Part shown: positions 61,236-64,000 of the stretch, piece by piece
Position numbering within the stretch: position 1 is the first letter of the stretch
Layout: each line of letters begins with the position of its first letter
Translations under genes and position numbers: made by a program
The notes under the pieces: generated by a model
What the model saw: only the letters and a program-made list of their open reading frames with translations
The model's database searches: none
Told to the model about the DNA's origin: nothing
From: Polaribacter sejongensis
Lineage (GTDB): Bacteria; Bacteroidota; Bacteroidia; Flavobacteriales; Flavobacteriaceae
DNA length: 64,000 nt
Assembly (NCBI RefSeq): GCF_038024065.1
Contig: NZ_CP150667.1
Coordinates: 2,301,501-2,365,500, forward strand
Direction: 5' to 3'

Positions 61236-62363
61236 CTAATTGACCATAAATAAATCTGAAGAAATTCCGTCTGATAAAAACTTCCCTTTTGGCGTAGTTC
61301 TTAAAACTCGATCTTCAATGATCAATAATTCTTGTTCTAAATGTTTTTTGGCTTGTTTTTCTAAATACGTTACATATTTATCGCCAAAATCTTTTTTTAT
61401 TTTTTCGAGAGAAACTCCCCAGATGGTTCTTAAACCTGTCATAATATATTCATTATAACCATCTGTTTTTGTGAGTGTTTCTCTTTCTATAGGAAGCGTA
61501 TTTTCTTGAATAGCTTTTATATATTTCGCATTATTTCTAACATTCCAACTTCGTTGGATTCCATTAAACGAATGTGCCGAAGGTCCAATACCTAAATAAG
61601 GTTTCCCTAGCCAGTAAGAAGAATTATTCTGACTAAAAAAACCTTCTTTCCCAAAGTTAGACAACTCGTAATGCACAAAATCTACCTTTTTTAATTCTTC
61701 AATTAAAATATGGAATTGTTCCTCTGCTTTTTCATCATCTACATTTTTAATTTTCCCTTTTTTAATCAACGTTGCTAAAGCTGTTTTTGGCTCAACCGTT
61801 AAAGCATAACTAGATATATGTGGAATTCCGAAACTCAGTGCTGTTTGTATATTATCTCTCCACTCTTCATTTGTACAATCTGGAATTCCGTAAATTAGAT
61901 CGACAGAAATATTACTAAAGTGGCGAATCGCCACAGATAGACAATTTTTAGCTTCATCTGAATTATGCGCACGGTTCATGAGTTTTAAATCTTTCTCAAA
62001 AAACGATTGCACGCCAATACTTAATCTATTGATAGGTGTTTTAGATAATTCTATTATTTTTTCTTCGGATAAATCATCCGGATTTGCCTCTAACGTTATT
62101 TCTGGATTCTCAATTACTGTATGATTTTTATAAACAGCATCAATCAATACTTGAATTTCATCAACAGTTAAAACAGATGGTGTTCCACCTCCAAAATAAA
62201 TAGATTCTATAGTCGTGTTTTGCAATTCGTCTTTTCTAATCTCTATCTCTTTTACAAGTGATAAAATCATATCTTCTTTTTTCTTCATCGAAGTAGAAAA
62301 ATGAAAATCGCAGTAAAAACATGCTTGTTTACAAAATGGTATGTGAATGTATATTCCAGCCAA
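61236..62363 (-). CDS. hemW: Radical SAM heme chaperone HemW
   Basis: Protein of 375 residues. The radical SAM cluster motif is PFCKQACFYCDFH (Cys11, Cys15, Cys18), and GGGTPSVL and GVQSFFEKDLKLMNRAHN follow, with the HemW C-terminal domain (GLRTIWGVSLEKIKKDFG). It is the HemN-like HemW type that binds heme and delivers it, rather than a coproporphyrinogen oxidase. Next to the repeats and four-helix-bundle gene on the same strand. Confidence 0.93.
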   Translation of the reverse strand: MAGIYIHIPFCKQACFYCDFHFSTSMKKKEDMILSLVKEIEIRKDELQNTTIESIYFGGGTPSVLTVDEIQVLIDAVYKNHTVIENPEITLEANPDDLSEEKIIELSKTPINRLSIGVQSFFEKDLKLMNRAHNSDEAKNCLSVAIRHFSNISVDLIYGIPDCTNEEWRDNIQTALSFGIPHISSYALTVEPKTALATLIKKGKIKNVDDEKAEEQFHILIEELKKVDFVHYELSNFGKEGFFSQNNSSYWLGKPYLGIGPSAHSFNGIQRSWNVRNNAKYIKAIQENTLPIERETLTKTDGYNEYIMTGLRTIWGVSLEKIKKDFGDKYVTYLEKQAKKHLEQELLIIEDRVLRTTPKGKFLSDGISSDLFMVN

Positions 62364-62369
62364 AATAAA

Positions 62370-62410
62370 TTATCAATTATCGGTTATCAATTATCGGTTA
62401 TCAATTATCG
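62370..62410. repeat. Tandem repeat of 14 bases, about three copies
   Basis: The unit TTATCAATTATCGG occurs at 62370-62383 and 62384-62397, and a third copy lacks the last base at 62398-62410. It lies between hemW and the four-helix-bundle gene. Confidence 0.9.
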
Positions 62411-62413
62411 TAA

Positions 62414-62773
62414 CTACTTGTTTATTCTAGTAGTTTTTAAAATAGAAAATAAAATTCTACCTATTTCATCTGCCTTTTCAAAAAGGTCTTTAAAACTCTC
62501 TATATCTAAATCCCCACTATCTTTTAATAAATGTAACCAATATTTGGTTTCTAAGCATTCTTTATAAGCAATAGACATTTTAGCAGAAAAATCTGCTTTT
62601 GAAATTGCTCCATTAGCTTCAATTATATTTGCACCTACAGAAGTTCCGCTTCTTAAAATTTGTTTTGACAAAACATACTCTTTATTCTCTTTTATTAATC
62701 TTTTACTCAATTTAACAATTAATAAAGCCAAATCATAACTTTTGTTTTGTAATGGATTATTTTTTAACTTCAT
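62414..62773 (-). CDS. Four-helix-bundle protein (23S rRNA intervening-sequence type)
   Basis: Protein of 119 residues. The family pattern is visible in NKSYDLALLIVKLSKRLIKENKEYVLSKQILRSGTSVGANIIEANGAISKADFSAKMSIAYKECLETKYWLHLLKDSG. Homologues are encoded in intervening sequences of 23S rRNA or scattered in genomes near short repeats. Function unknown. Short inverted repeats (CAATTATCG at 62402 and CGATAATTG at 62779) flank it between hemW and ruvC. Confidence 0.9.
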   Translation of the reverse strand: MKLKNNPLQNKSYDLALLIVKLSKRLIKENKEYVLSKQILRSGTSVGANIIEANGAISKADFSAKMSIAYKECLETKYWLHLLKDSGDLDIESFKDLFEKADEIGRILFSILKTTRINK

Positions 62774-62815
62774 AATATCGATAATTGGTTATTGGTAAAT
62801 GACAATTGAAAAAAA

Positions 62816-63367
62816 TTATTTGATTTTTTTAGGATTTTGTTTCACAAAACTCGCCCAACCAGTATAATTCTTTCCGCCAACTACTTTTCCTGAATTGTAG
62901 AAATGACAAACTGCAGCTGCTAAACCATCTGTTGCATCTAGGTTTTTAGGCAAAGTTTTTAAGTTTAAAAGTGATTTTAACATCAAAGCAACTTGTTCTT
63001 TACTAGCGCTTCCACTTCCGGTAACTGCCATTTTGATTTTCTTTGGCAAATATTCTGTAATCGGAATTTCGCGAGACAAACCTGCTGCCATTGCAACTCC
63101 TTGCGCTCTACCTAACTTTAACATTGATTGTACATTCTTACCAAAAAAAGGTGCTTCAATAGCAATTTCATCTGGGTGATACGTGTCGATCAGTTCAATT
63201 GTACGTTCAAAAATAAGTTTTAATTTCAGGTAATGGTCGTCGTATTTTTTGAGGATTAATTCATTCATTTGAATAAATTCCATCTTTTTACCAACAACTT
63301 TTATCACACCAAAACCCATAATTGTGGTTCCAGGGTCAATGCCTAAAATAATTTTTTCTATCGCCAA
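62816..63367 (-). CDS. ruvC: Crossover junction endodeoxyribonuclease RuvC
   Basis: Protein of 183 residues. The RNase-H-like active site starts with ILGIDPGTTIMGFGVI (Asp11), then IAIEAPFFGKNVQSMLKLGRAQG, and the final acidic region LDATDGLAAAVCHF. RuvC resolves Holliday junctions with RuvAB. Divergent from the membrane protein gene at the right edge. Confidence 0.96.
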   Translation of the reverse strand: MAIEKIILGIDPGTTIMGFGVIKVVGKKMEFIQMNELILKKYDDHYLKLKLIFERTIELIDTYHPDEIAIEAPFFGKNVQSMLKLGRAQGVAMAAGLSREIPITEYLPKKIKMAVTGSGSASKEQVALMLKSLLNLKTLPKNLDATDGLAAAVCHFYNSGKVVGGKNYTGWASFVKQNPKKIK

Positions 63368-63431
63368 AGTGGTAGATTGTTTTTGTTTTTATCACCAAAC
63401 TTACAGATGATTATTTGTTACTTTGCAAACC

Positions 63432-64000
63432 ATGTATAATTCGCTTTCATACAAATCTAAACAATTCTTTTGGTTGATAATAAAACTATCGATTGTAATT
63501 GGCTGCGGATATTTTATTTACACAAAACTAATTGATAACGAGCAGCTAAAATTTACTGTATTTTATAAAAAATTAATAAAAAATGATGTTTTTTCCATCA
63601 AAAACATATTTTTTCTATCTCTTTTTACTTTTTTAAATTGGTTTTTAGAAGTTTTAAAATGGAAATCTCTTGTCGGTTTTGTAAAACAAATCTCTTTTAT
63701 TGAGGCCACAAAGCAATCCTTAGCCTCATTAACAACTTCTTTAATTACACCCAACAGAATTGGAGAATACGGCGCAAAAGCACTGTATTTTGAAAAGAAA
63801 TATAGAAAACAAATTTTAGGTTTAAATTTAGTGGGAAACTTTTATCAAATGCTTATGACCTTACTTTTTGGAAGTTTTGGTTTCTGTTACTTTCTTCTTA
63901 ATCATAAAATTGATATTGATCTGTATCAAATTTTAAAAATTTTACTTTTAGTATTTATTCTAATTCTTGTCTTATTTTTTCTGATTAAAAAACTTAATTT
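63432..64000 (+). CDS. UPF0104/lysylphosphatidylglycerol synthase-like integral membrane protein, partial
   Basis: Open from an ATG at 63432 to the right window edge, giving 189 residues so far. Several hydrophobic segments (FFWLIIKLSIVIGCGYFIYTKLI, NIFFLSLFTFLNWFLEVLKW, LKILLLVFILILVLFFLIK) and the family-like stretch TTSLITPNRIGEYGAKALYF point to the UPF0104/AglD-like flippase family. The C-terminus lies outside the window. Role unproven. Confidence 0.82.
   Translation, partial: MYNSLSYKSKQFFWLIIKLSIVIGCGYFIYTKLIDNEQLKFTVFYKKLIKNDVFSIKNIFFLSLFTFLNWFLEVLKWKSLVGFVKQISFIEATKQSLASLTTSLITPNRIGEYGAKALYFEKKYRKQILGLNLVGNFYQMLMTLLFGSFGFCYFLLNHKIDIDLYQILKILLLVFILILVLFFLIKKLN

Noticed and set aside
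62370..62410. A CRISPR-like repeat array
   Set aside because: The 14-base units follow each other without spacers, and there are no cas genes nearby.

Overview
The window looks like a chromosome segment of a marine-type Flavobacteriaceae bacterium (Polaribacter/Tenacibaculum-like; genus not provable from the window). The support is very low GC, Bacteroidetes TAnnTTTG promoter boxes, a SusC/SusD pair, a hybrid two-component regulator, lipid A synthesis, and TolB-like and DUF1573 lipoproteins. It is chromosomal backbone interrupted by one integrated mobile element of about 24.9 kb.

Left backbone (1-26.6 kb). A minus-strand run holds surE, a small membrane protein, lpxB, a small hypothetical gene, an NlpC/P60 lipoprotein and comEC (cut by the left edge). 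Next come a tail-specific protease, a thioesterase and a Leloir galactose locus: regulator, galM, galK and galT, divergent from a sodium/sugar symporter gene that carries an in-frame amber codon. After that is a phosphate-ester version of a polysaccharide utilisation locus: a hybrid two-component regulator whose phosphorelay residues are replaced, SusC, SusD, and two alkaline phosphatases, one fused to a PLC/GDPD-like phosphodiesterase.

Mobile element (about 26.68-51.57 kb). It sits at the 3' end of tRNA-Leu(UAG) and is bounded by a 69-bp perfect direct repeat. The left end has a tyrosine integrase, an excisionase-like HTH protein, a VapE-type helicase, a TOPRIM primase, an oriT-like hairpin and a three-gene mobilisation module ending in a relaxase. 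I see no conjugation apparatus, so this is an integrative mobilisable element. The right end carries a 17-kb cargo. First is a seven-gene plus-strand run: transglutaminase-like lipoprotein, O-antigen-ligase-like/TPR membrane protein, DUF1573 lipoprotein, RND adaptor, RND pump, TolC-like channel and a small HTH protein. Then come a small acidic four-cysteine secreted peptide with an NVEALA-like leader, a TolB-like propeller lipoprotein, a thioredoxin-like lipoprotein, a dedicated signal peptidase I and a second RND protein. This cargo is the best candidate for an undescribed system: a mobile peptide maturation, export and surface island.

Right backbone (51.5-64 kb). It contains the intact tRNA-Leu, an M20 dipeptidase, a BlaI/BlaR1-like pair with visible operators, a PhnA-domain protein, adenine deaminase, 5-formyl-THF cyclo-ligase, a DUF3781 protein, an MmcQ/YjbR protein, a CorA transporter, a cyclase-family protein, HemW, a four-helix-bundle protein, RuvC and the start of a UPF0104-type membrane protein cut by the right edge. 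No rRNA or CRISPR array was seen.
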